Assembly: GCA_024345305.1 (NCBI GenBank)
Contig: BRON01000010.1
Coordinates: forward strand, 1,532,577 to 1,596,576
Direction: 5' to 3'
DNA length: 64,000 bases
Origin: Mrakia gelida
Lineage: Eukaryota > Basidiomycota > Tremellomycetes > Cystofilobasidiales > Mrakiaceae
Shown here: piece after piece, positions 14,248-24,300 of the stretch
Numbering within the stretch: position 1 is the first letter of the stretch
Layout: each line of letters begins with the position of its first letter
Notes under the pieces: model-generated
Told to the model about the DNA's origin: nothing
The model's input: the letters and a program-made list of their open reading frames with translations, nothing else
Database searches by the model: none
Made by a program: the position numbers and the translations under genes

Positions 14248-17200
14248 CTAAGAACCTTTCCTAGGGCGAGCATCCTTGTGAGAGCGAAGATAAGAGTTGA
14301 GAACTCGAAGTCGAGCAAGTCCGTTGGCCGGTTCCCAAGTGTCGTCGAAGTCTTGATATCCTTCCCAGTGAACGAGGTAGTAGGTTCCGTCAGGACGATG
14401 TTCGTGAGCGAGGATCCGTTCCGGGATGAAGTGTTCCTGGGATTCGAATTCAATGATGGGAGGAGGATCCTGATGCTGATCGTGGAGGCCGGGAGAGTGA
14501 GGGAGGAGGAGCGAGACGTGGAAGACGGGATGAACTTGGAGGGTAGGGGGAAGGTCCAGGACGAAGGTGATTGGGGAGAGTTTCTTGACAATGGGGAAGG
14601 GACCGAGATTTCGTGCGTCGAGCTTGAACGAGGGCCGAGCGGTGGAGATGTTTCTGGAGTTGAGCCAAACGAGATCCCCGACGTTGAAGAGGTCGACCTC
14701 CTTTCCATCCTTGTCGCGTCGAATTGGAGCCCGATGTTTCCGATCGTAGTACTTTTTTTGGAGGTCTTGAGCGTGGATGATTGAGTGGTGGATAGAGGAG
14801 TGGACTTTGGCGAGAGCGAGGATTTCGGTGTTGGCGGCGGGGTTGTGAGAGGTGGCGGTGAGGAGGAAGTCGGAGGGAGCCAAAGGATGGTAACCATGAT
14901 CCGCGAAGAAGGGAGATTCGAGGGTGGTGGCCGAGCGAGAGTTGTTGAGAGCGAAGGCGCATGTTGGGAGGAGTCCGGACCAGTTCGATTGGTTGTAGTC
15001 GCAAAACATCCGAAGGTAGGTTTCCGTTGCTTGATTCGTCTTTTCCGTTTGACCGTTTCCTTGAGGGTGGAACGCCGTAGTAAAGTGAGGACGAACGCCG
15101 AGGAGTTGGATGAAGGAGGTGAAGAAGGAGGAGGTGAAGGTAGTTCCGCGATCCGAGAGGATGTCTGTTTGAAGACCGTGATGAGCGACGACGTGGTTAA
15201 GGTACATTTTGGCGAGATCCGACGCGTTGAATCCATCTTCCTTATAAGGGACGAGGACGACCATCTTGGAGAAGCGATCGACGAAGACCTGAATGCAGTC
15301 GAATCCGTTGGAGAGAGGGAGCTTGACGATTCCGTCCATCGAAATTTGGCGCCAGGGAGCAAGTGGAGGAGGGATAGGTTGGAGGAGGCCGAGGGGGAGT
15401 TGTCGCGAGGGTTTGTTTCGAGCGCAGGTATCACAACCCGCGACGTAGGTTCCGACGAAATCCGAGTCCAGAGGGAAGATGAAGGATCGTCGAAGGAGGT
15501 CGTGCGTCTTGGTTCGTCCGAGGTGACCAGCAAGGAGGGTGTTGTGGCAGGAGCGAACGATGTCGAGGCGAAGTTGGTGATCGTTGGGTACTCGGATGAG
15601 TCCCTTGAAGAGGATGAGGTCGAGGGTTGGGTGGAGTGAGAAGTCTCGGAGGAGGATGAAGTTGTCGTATTCTAGAGGGAGCATCGGGTTCCGGAGGAGC
15701 TGTCCGATTTCGTCGAGCGAAGGGTCGAGGGAAGTAGCGCGACGAATGCGTCCGACAAGGTCGGGATCCGGATCGGCAGGTTGAGGGTCGAGAGAGGGAG
15801 CGAGGATCGAGGGAGGAGGTTGAGGTTCAGGGACGAGGGAGGGAGCGAGGATCGAGGGAGGAGGTTGAGGTGCAGGGTCGAGGGAGGGAGCGAGGATTGA
15901 GGGAGGAGGTTGAGGTGCAGGATCGAGGGAGGGAGCGAGGATCGAGGGAGGAGGTTGAGGGTCGAGGGAGGGAGCGAGGATTGAGGGAGGAGGTTGAGGT
16001 GCAGGGTCGAGGGAGGGAGCGAGGATCGAGGGAGGAGGTTGAGGTTGTTGAGGTTTCGAGAGTGAAAGGCGAGTGGATGTTCGGATTGGCCGAGAGCCTT
16101 GAGCGATAGATAGATGTGGAGGAGTGTTGATAGCCGGGGTAAGGTTGACGAAGGGTTCCGAGGGAGGACGGGGAGGAGCGACGAGTTGACCAGGCTTGAG
16201 GACGCGTTGAGGGGCTTGTTGAGAAGCTCTACTCCCCTCTGAAAGACCCGATCGTCTCGAGAGGGCATCCGGAAGTTCCATCTTAGTTCCCTGTTTGTAG
16301 TGAATGACGAAGGAGAAGTTTCCGAGGAGTTCGCACCAGCGAGCTTGTCGACGCGTGAGGACCTTGGACGAATTGAAGTATTGAAGGGCCTCGTGGTCGG
16401 AGTGAATGGTGAGGGTTGACGGGTGTCCTTCACAGTAGTGTCTCCATTCCTTGAGGCACTCAACGATGGCGAGCATCTCCTTGTCGTGGATTTCGTAGTT
16501 GAGTTCGGCGGGGTTGAGTTTTCGAGAGTAGAAAGCGATGGGGTGGTTGAATTCGTTGGTGGGAGAGCGTTGGGAGAGGATTCCGGCGATAGCGAAGTCG
16601 GACGCGTCGGTTTCGAGGAGGAGTGGGAGTGAGGGATCGAAGACGGTGAGGACGGGAGCGGTGGTGAAGGCGGTTTTGAGTTTGTTAAAGGCGGAGAGAG
16701 CGTCGCGTCCAAAGTCGAAGGGGACGTCTTTTCGAAGGAGGGAGGTGAGGGGAGCGGCGATGTCCGAGAAGTGATGGATGAAGCGGCGATAGAAGTTGGC
16801 GAATCCAAGGAAGACCTGAATATCCTTGACCGAGGAGGGAGGGGACCATTCGAGGATAGCGGAGACCTTGTTCTTGTCCATTCGAACTCCATTTCGACCG
16901 ACGACGTAACCGAGGAAGTCGACCTCCTCCTTGTAGAACTCACACTTCTCCGGTTTGACCCAGAGTTGTGCTTCTTGAAGAGCCTTGAGGATGACGGAGA
17001 CGTGTTGAGTGTGTTCGGCGAGGGAGTTGGAGTAGATGAGGATGTCGTCGAGGTAAACGATGCAGAAGATGTCGAGGTGTTGGCGAAGGGTGTCGTTCAT
17101 AAAGTGCTGGAAGGCGGCGGGAGCGTTGGTGAGGCCGAAGGGCATGACGGTGTATTCGAAGTGGCCGTAACGACAGCGGAAGGCGGTTTTCCACTCGTCT

Positions 17201-18621
17201 CCAGGAGCGATCCGAACGAGGTTGTATGCTCCACGAAGATCGAGTTTGGTGAAGAATTTTGCCTTGGAGAGTCGATCGAGGGATTCGGGGATGAGGGGGA
17301 GAGGGTAGCGATTCTTGAGGGTGATCTTGTTGAGTCCTCGGTAGTCGACGCAAAGGCGAAGAGATCCGTCCTTCTTTTTGACGAAAAGGATGGGAGCTCC
17401 AGCGGGAGAGGTTGAGTGTCGAATGAATCCTTTGGTGAGGTTTTCGTCGATGAAGGTCTTGAGAGCGTCGAGTTCCGTGGCGGAGAGTCCGTAGATGTGT
17501 TGGAAGGGAGGAGTGGAGCCGGGTTCGGTGTTGATCTTGAGGTCGTAGGATCGATGAGGAGGGAGGATGTCGGCGGAGGATTTTTCGAAGACTGAGCGAT
17601 AGGGAAGGAACTCGGGAGGGAGGTGTTTGTCGAGGTTGAAGGTTGGATCCGAGGGAGGTTCCTCTCCTGAGCGAGGCGGAGAGATGTCGACAGGAACGGG
17701 GGAATAGTTGGCTGAGAGAGAGTAGACGTTCTTGAATGCTCCTGCCTTGGCGGCTTGAGTGAAGGCGGCAGCGGAGATGATGGATATTTGAGGGAGAGGC
17801 GAGGTTGGGGGCGAGGGAGATGCGACGGTGGGCCGCGTCGAGGGTCTTGGTTTGCTGGGAGGAGGCTTGCTGAGGGAAGGAGGTTTTGGCGATGGGTGGA
17901 ACGATGAGGGAAGGGAAGAGAGTGGAGTGGGGGTGGAAGCTGTTGGGAAGCGAAGATTCCGATCCGCGATAGGTGGGAGGCAGTGATAGTCGCAGTGGTC
18001 CGAGAGGAAGTCGAGCGAGTGGGTGCTCCATCCGATTGTTGGTTCGTGTTTTTTGAGCCAGGGGATTCCGAGGATGATGGGGTAGGATCCGAGGGTAGTG
18101 ATGTCGAAGGAGAGGGTTTCGGAGTGAAGTGGCGATGAGGAGGTGACGGAGAAAGGGAGTGGAGAGGTGTGGTGGGTGACGGCGCCAGAGGAGATGGAAC
18201 GACCGTCAACAACGACGAGTTCCCGAGGAATGGGTTTGGCGACCGTTTTGAGGGAATGGGCGGAGACGAAGGTAGAGTCGACGAAATTTGAAGTAGCTCC
18301 AGAGTCCAGCATCGCGAAGGTCTTGATGGCGGAAGATCCGAAGCCCAACGAGACTTCGATAACGAGGTGATCCTCCTCTGAGAAGATCGTCTCGAGCGCA
18401 AGGATTTCGAAGGGGTTTGGATGGGTGAAAGGTGAGAGCGAGTTGGAGAGGGAGTTGAGGGAGATGTTGAGAGGGGAGGGAGTGGTAAGACGACCGGGGT
18501 GAGGATGGGAAGTCGATTTGGAGTTGGCGACCAGAGGGGAGTTTGGTAGGTTTATAGTTGACGAGGACGAGAGCGAGGACCGGTGATTGTTGAGCTGAGC
18601 GAAGGGGGAAGGCTGTGGCCT
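14248..18621 (-). CDS. pol: Element 1 Pol: protease, RT, RNase H, integrase, chromodomain
   Basis: The frame is open from directly after the Gag stop codon (18624-18622) down to 14248. Domains in order are aspartic protease (FAMLDSGATSNFVD), reverse transcriptase (LDLRGAYN, the YLDDILIY active site), RNase H (ETDASDFA through to DALSRR), a proline-rich linker with six PPPSILAPSL repeats, integrase with an HHCC zinc site (AGHLGRTKTHDLL...CDTCARNK) and DDE core (FVDRFSKM, ILSDRGTTF, HPQGNGQTEK), and a C-terminal chromodomain (YYLVHWEGYQDFDDTWEP). The chromodomain places it among chromoviruses. Pol is in the same frame as Gag, separated only by one TGA. No lesion is seen. Confidence 0.92.
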   Translation of the reverse strand, partial: RPQPSPFAQLNNHRSSLSSSSTINLPNSPLVANSKSTSHPHPGRLTTPSPLNISLNSLSNSLSPFTHPNPFEILALETIFSEEDHLVIEVSLGFGSSAIKTFAMLDSGATSNFVDSTFVSAHSLKTVAKPIPRELVVVDGRSISSGAVTHHTSPLPFSVTSSSPLHSETLSFDITTLGSYPIILGIPWLKKHEPTIGWSTHSLDFLSDHCDYHCLPPIADRNLRFPTASTPTPLSSLPSSFHPSPKPPSLSKPPPSKPRPSTRPTVASPSPPTSPLPQISIISAAAFTQAAKAGAFKNVYSLSANYSPVPVDISPPRSGEEPPSDPTFNLDKHLPPEFLPYRSVFEKSSADILPPHRSYDLKINTEPGSTPPFQHIYGLSATELDALKTFIDENLTKGFIRHSTSPAGAPILFVKKKDGSLRLCVDYRGLNKITLKNRYPLPLIPESLDRLSKAKFFTKLDLRGAYNLVRIAPGDEWKTAFRCRYGHFEYTVMPFGLTNAPAAFQHFMNDTLRQHLDIFCIVYLDDILIYSNSLAEHTQHVSVILKALQEAQLWVKPEKCEFYKEEVDFLGYVVGRNGVRMDKNKVSAILEWSPPSSVKDIQVFLGFANFYRRFIHHFSDIAAPLTSLLRKDVPFDFGRDALSAFNKLKTAFTTAPVLTVFDPSLPLLLETDASDFAIAGILSQRSPTNEFNHPIAFYSRKLNPAELNYEIHDKEMLAIVECLKEWRHYCEGHPSTLTIHSDHEALQYFNSSKVLTRRQARWCELLGNFSFVIHYKQGTKMELPDALSRRSGLSEGSRASQQAPQRVLKPGQLVAPPRPPSEPFVNLTPAINTPPHLSIAQGSRPIRTSTRLSLSKPQQPQPPPSILAPSLDPAPQPPPSILAPSLDPQPPPSILAPSLDPAPQPPPSILAPSLDPAPQPPPSILAPSLVPEPQPPPSILAPSLDPQPADPDPDLVGRIRRATSLDPSLDEIGQLLRNPMLPLEYDNFILLRDFSLHPTLDLILFKGLIRVPNDHQLRLDIVRSCHNTLLAGHLGRTKTHDLLRRSFIFPLDSDFVGTYVAGCDTCARNKPSRQLPLGLLQPIPPPLAPWRQISMDGIVKLPLSNGFDCIQVFVDRFSKMVVLVPYKEDGFNASDLAKMYLNHVVAHHGLQTDILSDRGTTFTSSFFTSFIQLLGVRPHFTTAFHPQGNGQTEKTNQATETYLRMFCDYNQSNWSGLLPTCAFALNNSRSATTLESPFFADHGYHPLAPSDFLLTATSHNPAANTEILALAKVHSSIHHSIIHAQDLQKKYYDRKHRAPIRRDKDGKEVDLFNVGDLVWLNSRNISTARPSFKLDARNLGPFPIVKKLSPITFVLDLPPTLQVHPVFHVSLLLPHSPGLHDQHQDPPPIIEFESQEHFIPERILAHEHRPDGTYYLVHWEGYQDFDDTWEPANGLARLRVLNSYLRSHKDARPRKGS

Positions 18622-19731
18622 TCATTCCAAAGCGGGAAGAGGGGTGACCGTGGCCGAGGGAAGTGCGTCGGTTCCGTATTCCAAAGCGGAAAGCTGATGT
18701 TGTCGTCGATTTGCCGCGAGAGGACAGGTGATTGCGAAGTGACCCGCTCCACCACAGTATCCGCAGAGTCCGAGAGTTCGTCGGCGAAGTTTTTCGGCGT
18801 CGGTGAGAGGTCCTCGAGGTCGAGAAGTAGTCGCGTCGACGTCCATTGGAGTTGGTCCAGAGGAGAGGGTGGAGTTTCGAGGGAGGAAGTTGGTGACGGG
18901 GAAAGGCTTGTTGGTGGTGGAAGGCTGTTTTCGACGGTTGTAAAGGAGGGTGTCCCATCGGATTGAAGTGTTGATGAGGGTTTCCAAGTCGGTGAAGTCG
19001 GTGGAGAGAGGGTTGAGGATTCGATCCTTGACGTCGTCCTTGAGTCCGTCGTAGTAGGCATGTCGAAGAGACTGATCGCTCATCTCGAGGGAGGAAGCGA
19101 AGCGTCGGAAGTCGATGGCGTAAGTGGTGCAGGGTCCTGTTTGTTTGAGTTTGGCGAGGGAGCGTCGAGAGGTTTCAATGAGGTCCGCGTCTCCGAAGTC
19201 TTGGAGGAACTTCTTCTTGAAGAGAATCCAATCCTGAGACCAGTTGGGAGGAGTCTCGTCATCCTTGAGATCGAGAGCCGGTCGGATCCAGTGAAAGGCG
19301 GCGTCCTTGAGGTAGGTAACGACGAAGGTGATCTTGGCCGAGTCGGAGGAGTAGGAACGAGGTTGGACTTTGAAGACGAGTTCGCACTTGATGAGGAATT
19401 CCCTCGCTTCGGAAACTTTTCCGGTGAAGGGAGTAGGAGCAGCGACCTTGGGCTCCTTGGGTTCTTGAGCGTAGGGGATGGAGGAGTTGTGGAGGGAGGA
19501 ATTGACCGAAGAGGGGAGTTGAGCTTGAAGTTGGTGGACGAGTTGGACGAGTTCCTCCTGTTGAGCTTGAGCTTGAGCAAGTGCCTGTTGCTGTTGATCG
19601 AGGTTGGTCCTGAAGCGGTTGGAGGCGACGTCATGTTGGTCTTGTTGCCATCTGAGGGCGTCGGAAAACCATCCAGGAGAGTTCGTTTCGTGCTCAGAGC
19701 TGAAAGCAGGAGAGGAGGCGTCGGAGGACAT
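18622..19731 (-). CDS. gag: Element 1 Gag with CCHC zinc knuckle
   Basis: 369 residues. Around residues 30-60 is a Gln-rich coiled-coil-like stretch (DQQQQALAQAQAQQEE). The capsid region follows (FTGKVSEAREFLIKCELVF, FHWIRPALDL). Near the end is one zinc knuckle, CGYCGGAGHFAITC (C-x2-C-x4-H-x4-C), which binds the element RNA. The protein forms the particle. The frame ends in TGA with Pol continuing in the same frame. The start codon is 24 bp from the point where element 2 inserted. Confidence 0.92.
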   Translation of the reverse strand: MSSDASSPAFSSEHETNSPGWFSDALRWQQDQHDVASNRFRTNLDQQQQALAQAQAQQEELVQLVHQLQAQLPSSVNSSLHNSSIPYAQEPKEPKVAAPTPFTGKVSEAREFLIKCELVFKVQPRSYSSDSAKITFVVTYLKDAAFHWIRPALDLKDDETPPNWSQDWILFKKKFLQDFGDADLIETSRRSLAKLKQTGPCTTYAIDFRRFASSLEMSDQSLRHAYYDGLKDDVKDRILNPLSTDFTDLETLINTSIRWDTLLYNRRKQPSTTNKPFPVTNFLPRNSTLSSGPTPMDVDATTSRPRGPLTDAEKLRRRTLGLCGYCGGAGHFAITCPLAANRRQHQLSALEYGTDALPSATVTPLPALE

Positions 19732-19755
19732 GTTGTTGTTGTTGGGGGATTGGTG

Positions 19756-20114
19756 TGTCAGGGAATCAGGTTTCAGCTCCTTCTTGTTTCACTCTCCCTT
19801 ACTCTTTCCCTTTCTTCCCCCTACTTCCCTTTCACCGCTACTAGTCCTTTGTTCTCAGCTACGCGTTCTGCCTTTGTCCCTTTGTTCATAACTCTTCCCC
19901 TGTTATCGTTTCAGCCTTCAAAGTCTTTTGTTCTTTCTTCCCTTTGATCGCTTCGCCTCCCTTAAATATGTTCGCCTCGCTTTTCACTTTCTAACCTCTA
20001 TCTTGAATCACCTTTGGATCATACCTCGTCCTCGTTCCTCGATAAGCACCTGACTTCTCTTCGTCGCGTCGCTCTCGTTCCCTCGCCATCCCCGCTCCTT
20101 GCTCGATCCTCACA
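19756..20114 (+). repeat. Element 2 5' LTR
   Basis: Termini TGTCAGGGAATCAGG...GATCCTCACA. A TATA-like TTAAATAT lies at 19962-19969. The RNA start is expected about 30-40 bp downstream, near 20000. Confidence 0.93.
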
Positions 20115-20125
20115 TAATTCAAGAT
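20115..20125 (+). promoter_or_regulatory. Putative self-primed primer-binding site
   Basis: The 11 bases right after the LTR (TAATTCAAGAT) pair at 10 of 11 positions with ATCTTGAATCA at 20000-20010, where the transcript is expected to start 38 bp below the TATA-like box. There is no TGG start typical of a tRNA-primed site. This arrangement is that of Tf1/sushi self-priming elements. The same layout is present in element 3. Confidence 0.5.
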
Positions 20126-20220
20126 CAACAAACCGGTCGCCTGCTTATCACCAATCCTCCAACAACCCCACCCCCCAGCCAACTCGCCTATTCCAACTCT
20201 CTTCCCCCAACAACAACAAC

Positions 20221-21312
20221 ATGTCCTCCGACGCCTCCTCTCCTGCTTTCAGCTCTGAGCACGAAACGAACTCTCCAGGATGGTTTTCCGACGCCCTCAG
20301 ATGGCAACAAGACCAACATGACGTCGCCTCCAACCGCTTCAGGACCAACCTCGATCAACAGCAACAGGCACTTGCTCAAGCTCAAGCTCAACAGGAGGAA
20401 CTCGTCCAACTCGTCCACCAACTTCAAGCTCAACTCCCCTCTTCGGTCAATTCCTCCCTCCACAACTCCTCCGTCCCCTACGCTCAAGAACCCAAGGAAC
20501 CCAAGGTCGCTCCTCCTACTCCCTTCACCGGAAAAGTTTCCGAAGCGAGGGAATTCCTCATCAAGTGCGAACTCGTCTTCAAAGTCCAACCTCGATCCTA
20601 CTCCTCCGACTCGGCCAAGATCACCTTCGTCGTTACCTACCTCAAGGACACCGCCTTTCACTGGATCCGACCGGCTCTCGATCTCAAGGATGACGAGACT
20701 CCTCCCAACTGGTCTCAGGATTGGATTCTCTTCAAGAAGAAGTTCCTCCAAGACTTCGGAGACGCGGACCTCATTGAAACCTCTCGACGCTCCCTCGCCA
20801 AACTCAAACAAACAGGACCCTGCACCACTTACGCCATCGACTTCCGACGCTTCGCTTCCTCCCTCGAGATGAGCGATCAGTCTCTTCGACATGCCTACTA
20901 CGACGGACTCAAGGACGACGTCAAGGATCGAATCCTCAACCCTCTCTCCACCGACTTCACCGACTTGGAAACCCTCATCAACACTTCAATCCGATGGGAC
21001 ACCCTCCTTTACAACCGTCGAAAACAGCCTTTCCCCGTCACCAACTTCCTCCCTCGAAACTCCACCCTCTCCTCTGGACCAACTCCAATGGACGTCGACG
21101 CGACTACTTCTCGACCTCGAGGACCTCTCACCGACGCCGAAAAACTTCGCCGACGAACTCTCGGACTCTGCGGATACTGTGGTGGAACGGGTCACTTCGC
21201 AATCACCTGTCCTCTCGCGGCGAATCGACGACAACATCAGCTTTCCGCTTTGGAATACGGAACCGACGCACTTCCCTCGGCAACGGTCACCCCTCTTCCC
21301 GCTTTGGAATGA
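20221..21312 (+). CDS. gag: Element 2 Gag with CCHC zinc knuckle
   Basis: 363 residues with the same layout as element 1 Gag: Gln-rich N-terminal helix, capsid region and zinc knuckle CGYCGGTGHFAITC. It differs by a six-residue in-frame deletion (STTNKP missing before FPVTN, near 21030). It ends at TGA 21310-21312, and Pol continues in the same frame. Confidence 0.93.
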   Translation: MSSDASSPAFSSEHETNSPGWFSDALRWQQDQHDVASNRFRTNLDQQQQALAQAQAQQEELVQLVHQLQAQLPSSVNSSLHNSSVPYAQEPKEPKVAPPTPFTGKVSEAREFLIKCELVFKVQPRSYSSDSAKITFVVTYLKDTAFHWIRPALDLKDDETPPNWSQDWILFKKKFLQDFGDADLIETSRRSLAKLKQTGPCTTYAIDFRRFASSLEMSDQSLRHAYYDGLKDDVKDRILNPLSTDFTDLETLINTSIRWDTLLYNRRKQPFPVTNFLPRNSTLSSGPTPMDVDATTSRPRGPLTDAEKLRRRTLGLCGYCGGTGHFAITCPLAANRRQHQLSALEYGTDALPSATVTPLPALE

Positions 21313-24300
21313 AGGCCACAGCCTTCCCCCTTCGCTCAGCCCAACAATCACCGGTCCTCGCTCTCGTCCTCGTCAACTATAAACCTACCAAACTCCTCTT
21401 TGGTCGCCAACTCCAAATCGACTTCCCATCCTCACCCCGGTCGTCTTACCACTCCCTCCCCTCTCAACATCTCCCTCAACTCCCTCTCCAACTCGCTCTC
21501 ACCTTTCATCCATCCAAACCCCTTCGAAATCCTTGCGCTCGAGACGATCTTCTCAGAGGAGGATCACCTCGTTATCGAAGTCTCGCTGGGCTTCGGGTCT
21601 TTCGCCGTCAAGACCTTCGCGATGCTGGACTCCGGAGCTACCTCAAACTTCGTCGACTCTACCTTCGTCTCCGCCCATTCCCTCAAAACGGTCGCCAAAC
21701 CCATTCCTCGGGAACTCGTCGTTGTTGATGGTCGTTCCATCTCCTCTGGCGCCGTCACCCACCACACCTCTCCACTCCCTTTCTCCGTCACCTCCTCATC
21801 GCCACTTCACTCCGAAACCCTCTCCTTCGACATCACTACCCTCGGATCCTACCCCATCATCCTCGGAATCCCCTGGCTCAAAAAACACGAACCAACAATC
21901 GGATGGAGCACCCACTCGCTTGACTTCCTCTCGGACCACTGCGACTATCACTGCCTCCCACCTATCGCGGATCGGAATCTTCGCTTCCCAACAGCTTCCA
22001 CCCCCACTCCACTCTCTTCCCTTCCCTCATCATTCCACCCATCGCCAAAACCTCCTTCCCTCAGCAAGCCTCCTCCCAGCAAACCAAGACCCTCGACGCG
22101 GCCCACCGTCGCATCTCCCTCGCCCCCAACCTCGCCTCTCCCTCAAATATCCATCATTTCCGCTGCCGCCTTCACTCAAGCCGCCAAGGCAGGAGCATTC
22201 AAGAACGTCTACTCTCTCTCAGCCAACTATTCCCCCGTTCCTGTCGACATCTCTCCTCCTCGCTCAGGAGAGGAACCTCCCTCGGATCCAACCTTCAACC
22301 TCGACAAACACCTCCCTCCCGAGTTCCTTCCCTATCGCTCAGTCTTCGAAAAATCCTCCGCCGACATCCTCCCTCCTCATCGATCCTACGACCTCAAGAT
22401 CAACACCGAATCCGGCTCCACTCCTCCCTTCCAACACATCTACGGACTCTCCGCCACGGAACTCGACGCTCTCAAGACCTTCATCGACGAAAACCTCACC
22501 AAAGGATTCATTCGACACTCAACCTCTCCCGCTGGGGCTCCCATCCTTTTCGTCAAAAAGAAGGACGGATCTCTTCGCCTTTGCGTCGACTACCGAGGAC
22601 TCAACAAGATCACCCTCAAGAATCGCTACCCTCTCCCCCTCATCCCCGAATCCCTCGATCGACTCTCCAAGGCAAAATTCTTCACCAAACTCGATCTTCG
22701 TGGAGCATACAACCTCGTTCGGATCGCTCCTGGAGACGAGTGGAAAACCGCCTTCCGCTGTCGTTACGGCCACTTCGAATACACCGTCATGCCCTTCGGC
22801 CTCACCAACGCTCCCGCCGCCTTCCAGCACTTTATGAACGACACCCTTCGCCAACACCTCGACATCTTCTGCATCGTTTACCTCGACGACATCCTCATCT
22901 ACTCCAACTCCCTCGCCGAACACACTCAACACGTCTCCGTCATCCTCAAGGCTCTTCAAGAAGCACAACTCTGGGTCAAACCGGAGAAGTGTGAGTTCTA
23001 CAAGGAGGAGGTCGACTTCCTCGGTTACGTCGTCGGTCGAAATGGAGTTCGAATGGACAAGAACAAGGTCTCCGCTATCCTCGAATGGTCCCCTCCCTCC
23101 TCGGTCAAGGATATTCAGGTCTTCCTTGGATTCGCCAACTTCTATCGCCGCTTCATCCATCACTTCTCGGAAATCGCCGCTCCCCTCACCTCCCTCCTTC
23201 GAAAAGACGTCCCCTTCGACTTTGGACGCGACGCTCTCTCCGCCTTTAACAAACTCAAAACCGCCTTCACCACCGCTCCCGTCCTCACCGTCTTCAATCC
23301 CTCACTCCCACTCCTCCTCGAAACCGACGCGTCCGACTTCGCTATCGCCGGAATCCTCTCCCAACGCTCTCCCACCAACGAATTCAACCACCCCATCGCT
23401 TTCTACTCTCGAAAACTCAACCCCGCCGAACTCAACTACGAAATCCACGACAAGGAGATGCTCGCCATCGTTGAGTGCCTCAAGGAATGGAGACACTACT
23501 GTGAAGGACACCCGTCAACCCTCACCATTCACTCCGACCACGAGGCCCTTCAATACTTCAATTCGTCCAAGGTCCTCACGCGTCGACAAGCTCGCTGGTG
23601 CGAACTCCTCGGAAACTTCTCCTTCGTCATTCACTACAAACAGGGAACTAAGATGGAACTTCCGGATGCCCTCTCGAGACGATCGGGTCTTTCAGAGGGG
23701 AGTAGAGCTTCTCAACAAGCCCCTCAACGCGTCCTCAAGCCTGGTCAACTCGTCGCTCCTCCCCATCCTCCCTCGGAACCCTTCGTCAACCTTACCCCGG
23801 CTATCAACACTCCTCCACATCTATCTATTGCTCAAGGCTCTCGGCCAATCCGAACATCCACTCGCCTTTCACTCTCGAAACCTCAACAACCTCAACCTCC
23901 TCCCTCGATCCTCGCTCCCTCCCTCGACCCTGCACCTCAACCTCCTCCCTCGATCCTCGCTCCCTCCCTCGTCCCTGCATCTCAACCTCCTCCCTCAATC
24001 CTCGCTCCCTCCCTCGGCCCTCAACCTCCTCCCTCGCCTGCACCTCAACCTCCTCCCTCAATCCTCGCTCCCTCCCTCGACCCTCAACCTCCTCCCTCGA
24101 TCCTCGCTCCCTCCCTCGTCCCTGAACCTCAACCTCCTCCCTCGATCCTCGCTCCCTCCCTCGACCCTCAACCTGCCGATCCGGATCCCGACCTTGTCGG
24201 ACGCATTCGTCGCGCTACTTCCCTCGACCCTTCGCTCGACGAAATCGGACAGCTCCTCCGGAACCCGACGCTCCCTCTAGAATACGACAACTTCATCCTC

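Noticed and set aside
14019..15533. Long Ser/Pro-rich frames (up to 504 codons) overlapping Pol in other frames of elements 1-3
   Set aside because: They are low-complexity shadows of the C/T-rich pol sequence and extend into the LTR. The protease, RT, RNase H, integrase and chromodomain motifs are all in the Pol frame.
20115..20140. tRNA-primed binding site
   Set aside because: The leader does not begin with TGG and matches none of the tRNA 3' ends in this window. The LTR-internal complement is better.
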